Shown one piece after another: positions 8,181 through 17,222 of a DNA stretch of 64,000 nucleotides. Each line of letters begins with the position of its first letter. Positions within the stretch are counted from its first letter, which is position 1. A model generated the notes under the pieces. That model was not told the origin of the DNA, made no database searches, and worked only from the letters and a program-made list of their open reading frames with translations. The stretch lies in assembly GCA_019638185.1 (NCBI GenBank), contig JAHBUH010000008.1:62001-126000 (forward strand), in the 5' to 3' direction. The DNA is from Leadbetterella sp. Its GTDB lineage: Bacteria > Bacteroidota > Bacteroidia > Cytophagales > Spirosomataceae. A program made the translations under genes and the position numbers.

Positions 8181-10643
8181 TTAGCCTTCGTTGCCTCCGG
8201 CTCTTCGTTTCAGGTCGTCAGCAGCGCTGCTTCTGCGCTGACTCTTCACGTTCTGATTACCAAAATTATAGGTAAAGGTTAAGGCCACGCGGCGGGCGTT
8301 CCAGCGGTTATCCAGTGACAGGTTCATATTGGAGTAATTGATCCGCCCCGCAAAGAAAGACGTCAGGAAAATATCATTGATGCTTAATTTCAGCTTGGCT
8401 TTTTTATCCAGGAACGACTTCTGGATACCCGCATTAACCGCATACTGGGGCCGTGACATCTCAATAATCCCGTAAAGCCCAGGGGAATTATACCACATGC
8501 TCAGCTCACCGGACCAGTTTTTCTTCAGGGTGAAGGTGTTTCCGGTATAGAAGTTATAAGCTACCCGACCGGCATTCAGGCTTGCACCACTCACGTTATC
8601 GTCTTTGTAATGGTTATAATACACACTGAAATTATTCTGCATGCTCCACCATTTTACGGGATTAAACGGTACGGAAAGGTTCATGGAATAATTATTCATC
8701 CCCTTCAGGTTCTTATTGGTCTGGAAAGTGGAACGGGTGGCATCATCCTGTTGCAGCACCTCGAAGATCATATCGCGGGTATCGGCATACGCCAGTGACA
8801 GCGAATACGTATTCTTTAATGTATAGGTCACTTCATAGGAATCCGTAAACTGCGGCTGCAGGAAAGGGTTTCCTATTTCATATGTATACGGGTCCAGGAA
8901 AAACAGGAAGGGATTCAGCTGCTCATAATTCGGGCGGTCTATCCGCTTGCTGTAGGAGTACCGGATACTGTTCTTATCATTAATGGTCTGGTTCACAAAC
9001 ACCGTAGGGAACAGGTTTAGATAATTCCGCTTATTCCGCTCATCCGATGTAATGGAATGGCCGTCTGAGAACGTGTGCTCCAGCCTTAATCCGCCTTGTA
9101 CAGCCCACTTCTTCCATTGGTAGCCCGTATTCACGTATAGCGCATTTACCATTTCGGTATACTTAAAGTGGTTCGTTTTCCGGATATCATTCCCCCAGGC
9201 TCCGCCCTCAAAATTCTCAAACGTAAAGTCATTATCGGTAGCCACATAGCTGCTTTTGGCACCAAACTCATACTTCATCTTATTCTTCGCCGGGATCACA
9301 AAATCCAGCTTCGCCGAGTAAATATCAATGTTCGTAGGCTGGTTCATGCGCTGCTTCGTGGTACTGTCAGGTGTACTCAGCAGGCTGTAGAACCTGTTCA
9401 GAAAATCCTGTTTGGCATCGCTTCTGAAGCCACTGTAATCGGCGTCAAAAGACATTTCTTTCCCTTCCTTATTAAACTTATGCCGCAGGTTCATATTGGC
9501 TGAAAAGTTCTGGTTATCCATGGTCCGGTCAGACCCGGGCAGCAGGTAGCTCTGTACCACTTCGCCACCGGTTATTTCCCGGATATTGGTGCGGCCGTCG
9601 CTTACCATAGATCCCTTCCAAAGGTTATAATCTCCCTGCACACCCACCGTGGTTTTTTCACTCACGAAATAATCCGCACCCGCCCGGGCTGAATAAAACA
9701 TTCCGCCGCCGGCCCGCTGGGCGTACTGATCAAACTCGGAAACCCGGTTTTCAAACGTCGTGGTTCTTTTAATGCTATTATCGCTGTAAAACCGGTTACG
9801 ACCCACATTTCCGTTCCCGAACAGGTTCCATTTTTTACTCCGGTGGTTCAGGGAAAGGTTAGTGCTGCCGCGGTAAAGATCGGAAGTGGAATTAGGCAGA
9901 AGCCCCGTTCCGCCGGATAAGCTCAGCGTGCCGTTTGTACCATGCGCCTTATTCTTTTTCAAACGGATGTTAATAATGCCCGAATTTCCGGCCGCATCGT
10001 ACTTGGAAGAAGGGTTAGTGATCACCTCTATGGACTGGATCTGGTCAGAGGGCATATTATTAAGGTACTGGGACAGCGCCTCTGATGACATATAATTGAT
10101 CTTCCCGTCTATCATCACCACCACACCGGACTTATTCCGGATCTTGATCTGGTCATTCTGGCGGTCTACAATCACCCCCGGCACCTTTTCCAGTACCTCC
10201 AGGGCGGTGCTTCCGCTACCGCTGATGCTGTTTTCCACATTTACCACCATCTTGTCTATCTGCTGTTCTATAAACGGCTTCTTCGCCGTCACCGCCACCG
10301 CCTGCAGTACATTAGCCGACTCCTTCAGCACAATACTGTTAAAGTCTACTGTCCTGTTCTGGGCGTTAATGACAAATACCGGGGTGAAAAAATCGGCATA
10401 ACCCACGGCAGACACTTTGAGGTAATACGGATTGTCTACGATGTCTTCAATCATAAATTTACCTTCCACATCCGCTGCTACCGCCTTGTAAAGCGAGCTG
10501 TCAGCGGAGCGATAAAGAAAAACATTGGCAAATGACAGGGCTTCGCCTTTCTCATCACGGACAGCACCTGTCACATTTCGGGAATCTTTACCAAAGGCCA
10601 CCAGCGTACACAGCATGGCCATGGCGAGTAATAGAGTTTTCAT
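8181..10643 (-). CDS. Outer-membrane beta-barrel protein with CarboxypepD_reg and TonB-plug domains
   Basis: The 820-residue protein starts at the ATG 10643 with a signal peptide (MKTLLLAMAMLCTLVAFG). A carboxypeptidase-regulatory-like Ig fold (residues ~25-105) is followed by a plug domain (EVLEKVPGVIVDR, VVVMIDGKINY, IEVITNPSSKYDA) and a long beta-barrel of the OMP_b-brl_3 family. Such proteins are TonB-receptor relatives in the outer membrane whose cargo is usually unknown. No SusD or other partner is adjacent, so the substrate cannot be inferred. A longer in-frame start at 10718 would precede the predicted promoter and is rejected. Confidence 0.88.
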   Translation of the reverse strand: MKTLLLAMAMLCTLVAFGKDSRNVTGAVRDEKGEALSFANVFLYRSADSSLYKAVAADVEGKFMIEDIVDNPYYLKVSAVGYADFFTPVFVINAQNRTVDFNSIVLKESANVLQAVAVTAKKPFIEQQIDKMVVNVENSISGSGSTALEVLEKVPGVIVDRQNDQIKIRNKSGVVVMIDGKINYMSSEALSQYLNNMPSDQIQSIEVITNPSSKYDAAGNSGIINIRLKKNKAHGTNGTLSLSGGTGLLPNSTSDLYRGSTNLSLNHRSKKWNLFGNGNVGRNRFYSDNSIKRTTTFENRVSEFDQYAQRAGGGMFYSARAGADYFVSEKTTVGVQGDYNLWKGSMVSDGRTNIREITGGEVVQSYLLPGSDRTMDNQNFSANMNLRHKFNKEGKEMSFDADYSGFRSDAKQDFLNRFYSLLSTPDSTTKQRMNQPTNIDIYSAKLDFVIPAKNKMKYEFGAKSSYVATDNDFTFENFEGGAWGNDIRKTNHFKYTEMVNALYVNTGYQWKKWAVQGGLRLEHTFSDGHSITSDERNKRNYLNLFPTVFVNQTINDKNSIRYSYSKRIDRPNYEQLNPFLFFLDPYTYEIGNPFLQPQFTDSYEVTYTLKNTYSLSLAYADTRDMIFEVLQQDDATRSTFQTNKNLKGMNNYSMNLSVPFNPVKWWSMQNNFSVYYNHYKDDNVSGASLNAGRVAYNFYTGNTFTLKKNWSGELSMWYNSPGLYGIIEMSRPQYAVNAGIQKSFLDKKAKLKLSINDIFLTSFFAGRINYSNMNLSLDNRWNARRVALTFTYNFGNQNVKSQRRSSAADDLKRRAGGNEG

Positions 10644-10673
10644 TGTTTTAAATAGTAATAGCTTTTTCAGTTT

Positions 10674-10681
10674 CAAAATTA
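10674..10681 (-). promoter_or_regulatory. -7 element of the outer-membrane barrel gene
   Basis: The minus strand reads TAATTTTG, a perfect TAnnTTTG, 30 bp before the ATG at 10643. A partial inverted repeat (TGTAATA...TATTACA) lies just upstream at about 10690-10717. Confidence 0.5.
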
Positions 10682-10806
10682 TGGAATCATGTAATACAAG
10701 GTAGTGTATATTACACAATCGGCCGTGCAGACAGGTTAAACGGTCGTAACAATGAAAAGATGCCGGAAAAGACGGCTGGGTTGCAGACAGTGGAAAATAT
10801 TAAAAC

Positions 10807-11625
10807 TCACATCTTCTTGTACGTACCGAACGGTACCTTCAGCATAGGCAGGATGTGTTCATTCTCTTCGGGATCCATGCAGGTATCCACGCCGTACACC
10901 AGCCGCTCTCTTTCCAGGTAGCGGAAAGTGCCGAAAAGCCGGTCCCAGATGGAGAAAATATTGCCGTAATTGGAGTCCGTATAGGGTACCACATAGTGGT
11001 GATGGGTATGATGCATATCCGGCGTAACGATCACCCAGCTCAGGGCTTTGTCCAGCTTTACCGGCATCCGGATATTGGCATGGTTAAACTGGGAAAGCAC
11101 CACTGAGAGCGACTGGTACATAAACACCAGCCACATGGGTGCGCCGGTGATCACTACGGCCACCACGGTAAAGATCAGCCGGAATACGCTCTCCCCCGGA
11201 TGATGGCGGTTAGCGGTGGTGGTATCCACGTGCAGGTCACTGTGGTGCACCAGGTGGAACATCCACATCCACTTTACCTGGTGCTCCAGCCAGTGAATGA
11301 AATAAGCGCCGACCAGGTCCAGCAGCAGCAGGCCCGTCACCGTATAAAGCCACAAAGGCATCTCTGGCAGCCAGGCCAGGATCCCGAAATGATGCGCCAC
11401 GGCCCAGTCGCTCGATTTCACCAGCACAAACGCCAGTGCAAAGTTCACCACTACCGTGGTCAGCGTAAAAAATATATTTAACCCCGCATGCTTCACCTTG
11501 GCATACCGGTGTTTAAAGAGCGGGATCAGGTATTCGATCATCCAGAAAAACCCGATGCCTCCCACCAGGATAATGGACCGGTGCAGCGTGGGAATTGAAG
11601 CAAAATAATCTCTCAGCGCTTCCAT
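10807..11625 (-). CDS. Sterol desaturase / fatty acid hydroxylase family protein
   Basis: This 272-residue integral membrane protein has four or more hydrophobic segments and the histidine clusters of the di-iron family: HWLEHQ, HLVHHSDLH with RHHPGES, and MHHTHHHY. The family uses O2 and a di-iron centre to hydroxylate or desaturate lipids. In Bacteroidota, members act on sterol-like, carotenoid or sphingolipid/fatty acyl substrates, and the sequence does not tell which. It is transcribed alone. The divergent neighbour is namZ. Confidence 0.9.
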   Translation of the reverse strand: MEALRDYFASIPTLHRSIILVGGIGFFWMIEYLIPLFKHRYAKVKHAGLNIFFTLTTVVVNFALAFVLVKSSDWAVAHHFGILAWLPEMPLWLYTVTGLLLLDLVGAYFIHWLEHQVKWMWMFHLVHHSDLHVDTTTANRHHPGESVFRLIFTVVAVVITGAPMWLVFMYQSLSVVLSQFNHANIRMPVKLDKALSWVIVTPDMHHTHHHYVVPYTDSNYGNIFSIWDRLFGTFRYLERERLVYGVDTCMDPEENEHILPMLKVPFGTYKKM

Positions 11626-11644
11626 AATTCTTTAACTTATCTTT

Positions 11645-11677
11645 CAAAAGTAAAAATTATTCCCGGCAAAAGACAAT
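11645..11677 (-). promoter_or_regulatory. Promoter of the sterol-desaturase-like gene
   Basis: The minus strand has TACTTTTG (11645-11652), a perfect -7 box, with ATTG (11674-11677) 21 bp upstream as a one-mismatch -33 box. The ATG lies 19 bp downstream. Confidence 0.55.
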
Positions 11678-11745
11678 TTTACCCCATACAATTTTTACTG
11701 AAATATTCCGTACTTTTACACTCAGTATCACAAAACCCGGTTCTC

Positions 11746-12948
11746 ATGTCCTTCAAAAACCTCTTATCGCTTATTTTCCTGTCACTTTTACTGGCTATAA
11801 CTGACGGCTCGCATGCCCAGGGCGTACTCAAGACCGGCGCAGACCAGACGGATAAATACCTTCCCCTGCTGCAGGGAAAAAGAGTAGGCGTAGTGGCTAA
11901 TCCCACCACCATTATCGGAAAAAAGCACCTGGTAGACAGCCTGCTGCTGCGGGGAGTGAATATTGTAAAGGCCTTTGGCCCGGAGCACGGTTTCCGGGGC
12001 AATGCCAGCGCCGGCATTAAAGTAGGCGATGAGACGGATGAAGCCACCGGCATAAAGATCGTTTCGCTGTATGGCAAGAAAAGGAAGCCCGCACCGGAAG
12101 ACCTGGCAGACGTAGACCTGATGATCTTTGATATCCAGGATGTAGGCTGCCGCTTTTACACGTATATTAATGTACTCCGGGATGTCATGGAGGCCTGCGC
12201 TGAAAACGGCAAGCCCCTGCTGATCCTGGATCGCCCTAACCCGAACGGCTACCTTATAGATGGCCCCATCCTGGATATGCGGCTAAAATCCGGCATAGGC
12301 CAGTTTCCTATTCCCATGACCCACGGAATGACCATCGGGGAGTTTGCCGGAATGATCAATGGCGAAGGCTGGATCCCCGGCGGATTAAAAGCCGATATCA
12401 CCGTGATCCCTGTGGCTAATTATAATCACAACATGGAATATGTGCTGCCTGTAAAGCCTTCTCCTAACCTGAATACCCAGCAAAGCATCATGCTCTACCC
12501 GGCATTATGCCTTTTTGAAGGGACCATCGTGAGCCAGGGCCGCGGTACTATGATGCCCTTCAGCGTGCTGGGCGCCCCGCTGTTAAAGGGAAAATACAAA
12601 TTCAACTTCACGCCGAAAAGCATCAAAGGCATGGCCGAAACACCCCTGCACCAGGATCAGGCCTGTTACGGGATGGACCTGCGGAAGTATGACATCAGCA
12701 AAATCCGGAAAACCGGCCGCATTCCTATCGAATGGATGATAGAACTCTACCAGGCTTACCCCGCTAAAGACAAGTTCTTTGACCGCAGCCAGAGTAAGCA
12801 GATGGGGAACATCGACTACCTGGCCGGGGTCTATGAATTCCGGAAACAGATAGAAGCCGGCGTCTCTGCGGAAGAGATCCGGAAATCCTGGGAGCCCGGC
12901 CTGAGCCGGTACAAGGAAATGCGTAAGAAATACCTGCTGTACGAATAA
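11746..12948 (+). CDS. namZ: DUF1343 protein, NamZ-type exo-beta-N-acetylmuramidase
   Basis: This secreted or periplasmic protein of 400 residues has a signal peptide ending near ITDGSHAQG. It shows DUF1343 landmarks: KRVGVVANPTT, FGPEHGFRG, DLMIFDIQDVGCRFYTY, ILDRPNPNG and TIVSQGRGT. NamZ enzymes remove terminal N-acetylmuramic acid from peptidoglycan fragments during wall recycling. The partner genes of the recycling pathway (NagZ, AmiE, MurNAc kinases) are not adjacent. Function is by family; the muramidase activity itself was shown in Bacillus and Tannerella homologues. Confidence 0.88.
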   Translation: MSFKNLLSLIFLSLLLAITDGSHAQGVLKTGADQTDKYLPLLQGKRVGVVANPTTIIGKKHLVDSLLLRGVNIVKAFGPEHGFRGNASAGIKVGDETDEATGIKIVSLYGKKRKPAPEDLADVDLMIFDIQDVGCRFYTYINVLRDVMEACAENGKPLLILDRPNPNGYLIDGPILDMRLKSGIGQFPIPMTHGMTIGEFAGMINGEGWIPGGLKADITVIPVANYNHNMEYVLPVKPSPNLNTQQSIMLYPALCLFEGTIVSQGRGTMMPFSVLGAPLLKGKYKFNFTPKSIKGMAETPLHQDQACYGMDLRKYDISKIRKTGRIPIEWMIELYQAYPAKDKFFDRSQSKQMGNIDYLAGVYEFRKQIEAGVSAEEIRKSWEPGLSRYKEMRKKYLLYE

Positions 12949-12999
12949 GAAACTTTTCAGCCCCGCTAACCGTTATACATAAGCAATAAAGCTTAACCC

Positions 13000-13326
13000 A
13001 TGGTTACCGTATCTGATAACGCAAGAGATAAAATCGTAGAATTACGCAGTAAAGAAGGGAAAAATGACGCCCACGGCATTCGTGTGGCCGTAGAAGGCGG
13101 CGGATGCTCCGGCCTGATGTATAACCTGGCCTTTGATGCGGAACAGCAGCCTTCTGACCATATTTTTGAAGACAAAGGCGTGAAGATCTTCGTGGACAAG
13201 AAAAGCCTGCTTTACCTGCTGGGAACCGAACTGGACTTCAGTGACGGGCTGAACGGCAAGGGATTCCACTTCAAGAACCCGAACGCTACCCGCACCTGTG
13301 GCTGCGGCGAAAGTTTCTCCGTGTAA
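13000..13326 (+). CDS. Iron-sulfur cluster assembly protein, IscA/SufA/ErpA (HesB) family
   Basis: The protein has 108 residues with the three conserved A-type carrier cysteines: GGGCSGL (about residue 38) and the C-terminal CGCGESF pair. It carries Fe-S clusters or iron to apo-proteins. No suf or isc genes surround it, so it is a stand-alone A-type carrier. It follows namZ by 51 bp on the same strand and may be co-transcribed; it converges with the OmpA-family gene. Confidence 0.93.
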   Translation: MVTVSDNARDKIVELRSKEGKNDAHGIRVAVEGGGCSGLMYNLAFDAEQQPSDHIFEDKGVKIFVDKKSLLYLLGTELDFSDGLNGKGFHFKNPNATRTCGCGESFSV

Positions 13327-13345
13327 AACCAGTTTTAGTGATTAG

Positions 13346-14932
13346 CTATTTACGCAGGATCACAAACTCCACCCGCCGGTTCCGGGCCTGGCCTTCCGTG
13401 GTTTCGTTAGACGCCACCGGTTTGCTCTCCCCGAAACCGGTACTTTTTACGCGGTCAGGAGAAACCCCTTTCGATAGGAAATAATCTTTTACGGCATCGG
13501 CCCGCTGCTGCGAAAGCCGCATATTCGCCGCATCGGATCCCACGTTATCCGTATGTCCCTGCACCTCGATAGCCATATTGGGGTTCTTAGTCAGCAGGCC
13601 GATCATCCGGTCCAGCTCCAGGAACGACTCCTTCTCCAGCGTGGCTTTGGCAAACTCAAAGAACACATTATACAGGGTAACCGCCGTACCGGCCCGGATA
13701 GGCGCCGCTTCCAGGTTTTGCCCGGTGATCTCCTTATACTCTCCCGGCGTGGTCAGGTCTATGCTGCGCGATACCCCCAGGGTGTTTTCCCGTTCCGGCC
13801 GGATGGCATAGCGCTTACCATAAGGCAACACTATTTTATACATCCCCGTCTGGGGATCCGAAGTAGCTACGCCCAGCTCCTCTCCGTCTTCCAGGTTTTC
13901 ATAAATGATGCGGGCCTCCATAGGCTTCCCGGTGGAGATATCGGTTACCTTACCGCTGATCACCGCCACTTTTACCGGGACTACTTCCTCTTTCGCCTCA
14001 TTCGTCACCACCGTGGCCTGCAGCGTGGCCACTTCAGGCACCTTTGACGGGCCGATATCCTCCAGCTTCACCCGGAAAATATCGTACTTTCCCATCGAAT
14101 TATGCTTACTGGTAAAATAGGCATAATCTCCTGAGGCCTCCATGGTATAATACATTTCATCCTGCTCCGAATTCACATTCGGGCCCAGGTTCACCGGCTT
14201 GGTCCAGGCAAACCAGCCTTTGCCCCGTCTTCTTGACATCCATATATCATAGCCCCCCGCCCCGCCATGCCGGTTAGAGGCAAAATACAGGGTGGAATTA
14301 TCCGGCGAGAGGTAAGGGCTCCGCTCTGAAAAATCCGTATTGATATCTTTCCCGATGCTCTTGGGCTCACTCCAGTTGCCCTGTCGGTCCATAATGGTCA
14401 CATAAATATCATCTTCCACCCCTTTTTTCTTCTCACTGAAAGCCATCAGGATCACTTTCCCGTTATTACTCATACAGGCTGAAAGGTACTTCCCGCGGAT
14501 CATGCGGCTCAGTCCGGGGATATTCATGGCCTCGGGCGACTGCCACGTATTTCCTTTCTTCCGGATGATGGAAAGCCCCAGCCGGTCAGGGTTGATCACT
14601 CCTTTCTCATAATCGCCCCGGATCAGCGCTGTATTTCCGTCGGCTGAAATATCAAACACATCGTTATACCGTTCGCGGTTCAGCTGCCGCGGCATTCTTT
14701 TCGCTGCTCCCCAGCGGCCGTCGGCCGCCCTTTCCGAATACCAGATATCATTCGAATTATCTTTTCCTTTGGTATTGGAGGGGTGCTCCGCCCTTAGAAA
14801 ATACAGGATCTTCCCGTCTGTACTCATCAGGGGGTGCAGCTCATTGTATTCGGAATTGATAGCCGAACCAAGAGGCTCCGCTTTCTGCGCAAATACCGTA
14901 ACCGGGATAAGAAGGAATAAAAAGAATCTCAT
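13346..14932 (-). CDS. OmpA-family protein with PD40 propeller and CRD (PorE-like)
   Basis: The 528-residue envelope protein has a signal peptide (MRFFLFLLIPVTVFAQ). A WD40/PD40 beta-propeller follows (residues ~25-290, repeats such as SPYLSPDNSTLYFASNRHGG), then a carboxypeptidase-regulatory-like domain (VISGKVTDISTGKP, ~320-400) and a C-terminal OmpA peptidoglycan-binding domain (VEVQGHTDNVG-type, NRRVEFV). This order matches PorE of the type IX secretion system except that the N-terminal TPR is missing. PorT and a T9SS cargo are elsewhere in the window, so a T9SS or anchoring role is possible but not shown. Confidence 0.85.
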   Translation of the reverse strand: MRFFLFLLIPVTVFAQKAEPLGSAINSEYNELHPLMSTDGKILYFLRAEHPSNTKGKDNSNDIWYSERAADGRWGAAKRMPRQLNRERYNDVFDISADGNTALIRGDYEKGVINPDRLGLSIIRKKGNTWQSPEAMNIPGLSRMIRGKYLSACMSNNGKVILMAFSEKKKGVEDDIYVTIMDRQGNWSEPKSIGKDINTDFSERSPYLSPDNSTLYFASNRHGGAGGYDIWMSRRRGKGWFAWTKPVNLGPNVNSEQDEMYYTMEASGDYAYFTSKHNSMGKYDIFRVKLEDIGPSKVPEVATLQATVVTNEAKEEVVPVKVAVISGKVTDISTGKPMEARIIYENLEDGEELGVATSDPQTGMYKIVLPYGKRYAIRPERENTLGVSRSIDLTTPGEYKEITGQNLEAAPIRAGTAVTLYNVFFEFAKATLEKESFLELDRMIGLLTKNPNMAIEVQGHTDNVGSDAANMRLSQQRADAVKDYFLSKGVSPDRVKSTGFGESKPVASNETTEGQARNRRVEFVILRK

Positions 14933-14984
14933 TTATAGGACCATTACTATATCGAAACGGTGATCGTACTAAAAAATTACACGA

Positions 14985-16004
14985 TCAGCAAGACTTGACA
15001 GTATCAATAAAGCATTTCACCTTTTCTGGATCGGTATCCGGGTAGACGCCATGCCCCAGGTTAGCGATGTAACGGTCTTTCCCGAAATCCATCACCATTT
15101 CGCGGGTTTGCTTCTCGATATTCGCAAAAGAACTGTACAATACGCAGGGGTCCATGTTGCCCTGCAGCGTCTTCCCGGGGATCAGCTCCCGTGACTCACG
15201 GATATCCATATTCCAGTCCAGTCCCACCACATCACAGGAAAGCAGGCCCAGCTCCTTCCGGGCAAAAAAGGCACCTTTCGGAAATAAAGTAACCGGAACA
15301 TCAGGAAAAGCATCTGCTATCCGGGATAAATAAGGAATAGAAAACTCCGAATACTGGGCCGGCGAGAGGATCCCCGCCCAGGAATCAAAAACCTGGACCA
15401 GGTCAGCACCGTGGCTCACCTTCAGCTTCAGGTAGGCGATGGTCACCTCGGTGATCTTAGCCAGCAGGGCATGGGCAAACTCCGGCTCGCTGTACAGCAT
15501 GCGTTTGGCTTTGGAAAAGGTTTTAGACCCCTGCCCCTCTATCATATAACAGAAAATAGTGAACGGTGCCCCGGCAAAGCCGATCAGCGGCACCCGGCCG
15601 TTCAGCGCTTTCTTCACGATATCCAGTGATTCAAAAACATACGAAAGCCGGTCTTCGATATCCGTCGTGTTCAGTTGATCAATATCCGCCCGGGTCTTCA
15701 CCGTGCGCGGAAAAAACGGGCCCTTGGCCTCCACCATTTCATACGGCAGCCCCATGGCTTCCGGCACCACCAGGATATCTGAAAAGATAATGGCGGCATC
15801 CACTCCCAGGATATCCACGGGCTGCAGCGTCACTTCTGCCGCCAGCTCCGGCGTAGTGGCCAGCTTAATAAAACTTCCGGCTTTAGCCCTTACTTCACGG
15901 TATTCCGGCAGGATCCTGCCCGCCTGGCGCATCACCCATACCGGCACACGCTCTGTCTTTTCTCCCTTGGCTGCCCGGATGAGCAGATCATTCTTTAAAT
16001 CCAT
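14985..16004 (-). CDS. hemE: Uroporphyrinogen decarboxylase
   Basis: HemE decarboxylates the four acetate side chains of uroporphyrinogen III to give coproporphyrinogen III. From the ATG at 16004 it has 339 residues, starting [15 protein letters not shown], followed by the family signature [17 protein letters not shown]. The catalytic Asp lies in [14 protein letters not shown], and [17 protein letters not shown] and [12 protein letters not shown] complete the fold. The upstream frame to 16046 is rejected because a perfect -7 box overlaps it. The adjacent promoter would leave almost no untranslated leader. Confidence 0.95.
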   Translation of the reverse strand: MDLKNDLLIRAAKGEKTERVPVWVMRQAGRILPEYREVRAKAGSFIKLATTPELAAEVTLQPVDILGVDAAIIFSDILVVPEAMGLPYEMVEAKGPFFPRTVKTRADIDQLNTTDIEDRLSYVFESLDIVKKALNGRVPLIGFAGAPFTIFCYMIEGQGSKTFSKAKRMLYSEPEFAHALLAKITEVTIAYLKLKVSHGADLVQVFDSWAGILSPAQYSEFSIPYLSRIADAFPDVPVTLFPKGAFFARKELGLLSCDVVGLDWNMDIRESRELIPGKTLQGNMDPCVLYSSFANIEKQTREMVMDFGKDRYIANLGHGVYPDTDPEKVKCFIDTVKSC

Positions 16005-16008
16005 ACCG

Positions 16009-16016
16009 CAAAAATA
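16009..16016 (-). promoter_or_regulatory. -7 element abutting hemE
   Basis: The minus strand reads TATTTTTG, a perfect TAnnTTTG, ending only 4 bp before the hemE ATG. If active, the hemE mRNA would be leaderless or nearly so. Confidence 0.45.
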
Positions 16017-16126
16017 CGAAAAGTTTCCATGCGGGTAGCATTCCACCCGCCCGGCGTGCCTTTTGTGAATTTTTAGAGAAAATTTATAATTATTTCACCA
16101 AATGTAAAAATTTATTACTCTATCAT

Positions 16127-16318
16127 TTTGATAGGATAAATAGATTAACCACTTTTGAGGCATGAACGAACGGGATCATGTTCCTCGTCATTAAACCTTT
16201 TTAATTGAAAATGCAGAGAGACATCTCGGAAGGATAGTATTGCAATTTTATTCGATGGACTAAAACTTTAATAAGTAGAAAGACGTCACGGCTGCGATTC
16301 GTGGCGTTTTTTTTTTAA
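16127..16318 (+). promoter_or_regulatory. Structured leader/small RNA upstream of the reductase-aminotransferase pair
   Basis: The 336-bp gap between hemE and the reductase gene contains no conserved gene. It holds a plausible promoter, TTTG (16127-16130) with CACTTTTG (16150-16157, one mismatch) at 19-bp spacing. Three hairpins follow: GAGG-CATGA/TCATG-TT-CCTC (16157-16186), and AAAATGCA/TTGCAATTTT (16208-16249) enclosing GAGA/TCTC (16216-16227). An intrinsic terminator closes the segment, 25 bp before the ATG of the reductase. A 10-codon ORF (16162-16194, MNERDHVPRH) overlaps the first hairpin. It is either a cis-acting attenuator or a small RNA gene; no known riboswitch class was recognised. 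Confidence 0.5.
16282..16316 (+). terminator. Intrinsic terminator in the leader before the reductase gene
   Basis: CGTCACG (16284-16290) pairs with CGTGGCG (16300-16306), including one G-U pair, across a 9-nt loop and is followed directly by ten T residues. It lies upstream of, not after, a coding gene on this strand. Confidence 0.8.
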
Positions 16319-16340
16319 TTTTAAGCCAAATTTTAAAACA

Positions 16341-17222
16341 ATGGAGAAAATATATCTGAGCGATTCCGGACCCAAGGTCTCTAAAGCCCTCTACTCCCTG
16401 TGGCGCTGGGAGGAAATGGCTGATTTTGATGAAACCGAGGCAAAGCGCATATTTTCCATGTGCCTGGGCCTGGGGATCAATACCTTCGAGTTCTCGGCAT
16501 CTGCTAAAAATGACCGCATTCATAAAGTATTCTTTGATACCCTGGCGGAGAATGATTTCGACCGCAAAGACCTGGTCATCCTGGCCCGCCTGGGCAGGGA
16601 GGTGACCCCGGAAGGCTTTGAGATCATTGACCAGTCACGGGGCGCCCTGATCGGCCAGCTGGATTCTTTCCTGAAAAGAACGGGGAAAGAATACCTGGAT
16701 ATCCTCCTGCTGGACGGGCTGGATTATATCACGGAGATCGAGCTGATCGCCGCCACGTTGGATTACCTGGTGCATTCCGGCATGGTGAAGCATATAGGAG
16801 TGGCTAATTTCACCTCTTCCCAATACCGGCTGCTTAAATCCGTGCTGGATCTGCCTATTGTGACCAATCACCTGGAATTTAACCTGCTGAATCCCGAAGC
16901 CATTTTTGACGGCCGGCTGGATGAGATCAAAGAGTCATTCGGCAAGCCCCTCGTATGGGCTCCGCTGGCCGGTGGAGATATCCTGGAAGGCACCTCCCTT
17001 GACCGGGTGGTGCTGCGGGAGGCGCTGGTAGAAATAGCGGAAGAGCTGGACACTAACGTGGAGCAGGTGGCAGTAGCCTGGCTACTGAACCTGGGTATGC
17101 TACCCATCATTGGGTCACCTACGGAAGCCCGGATCCGGAATGTGGCCGCCGCCGCTAACGTGACCCTCTCCCATCAGCAGTGGTACCGTTTATTCAGCTT
17201 AGTGAGCAAACTACGAAAATGA
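16341..17222 (+). CDS. Aldo/keto reductase-fold protein lacking the catalytic tetrad
   Basis: The 293-residue TIM-barrel protein resembles YdhF-type aldo/keto reductases throughout: HIGVANFTSSQ, NHLEFNLL, VWAPLAGG and PIIGSPTEARIR are recognisable. The four catalytic residues all appear replaced. The Asp...Tyr segment (family VDHADIYG) reads FEFSASAK, the catalytic Lys is Arg (ILARLGR for IVSKCGI), and the His of LLIHRPDP is Asp in LLLDGLDY. It is therefore probably not a functional oxidoreductase and may have a binding or regulatory role. Its stop overlaps the aminotransferase ATG (ATGA), implying translational coupling. Confidence 0.8.
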   Translation: MEKIYLSDSGPKVSKALYSLWRWEEMADFDETEAKRIFSMCLGLGINTFEFSASAKNDRIHKVFFDTLAENDFDRKDLVILARLGREVTPEGFEIIDQSRGALIGQLDSFLKRTGKEYLDILLLDGLDYITEIELIAATLDYLVHSGMVKHIGVANFTSSQYRLLKSVLDLPIVTNHLEFNLLNPEAIFDGRLDEIKESFGKPLVWAPLAGGDILEGTSLDRVVLREALVEIAEELDTNVEQVAVAWLLNLGMLPIIGSPTEARIRNVAAAANVTLSHQQWYRLFSLVSKLRK

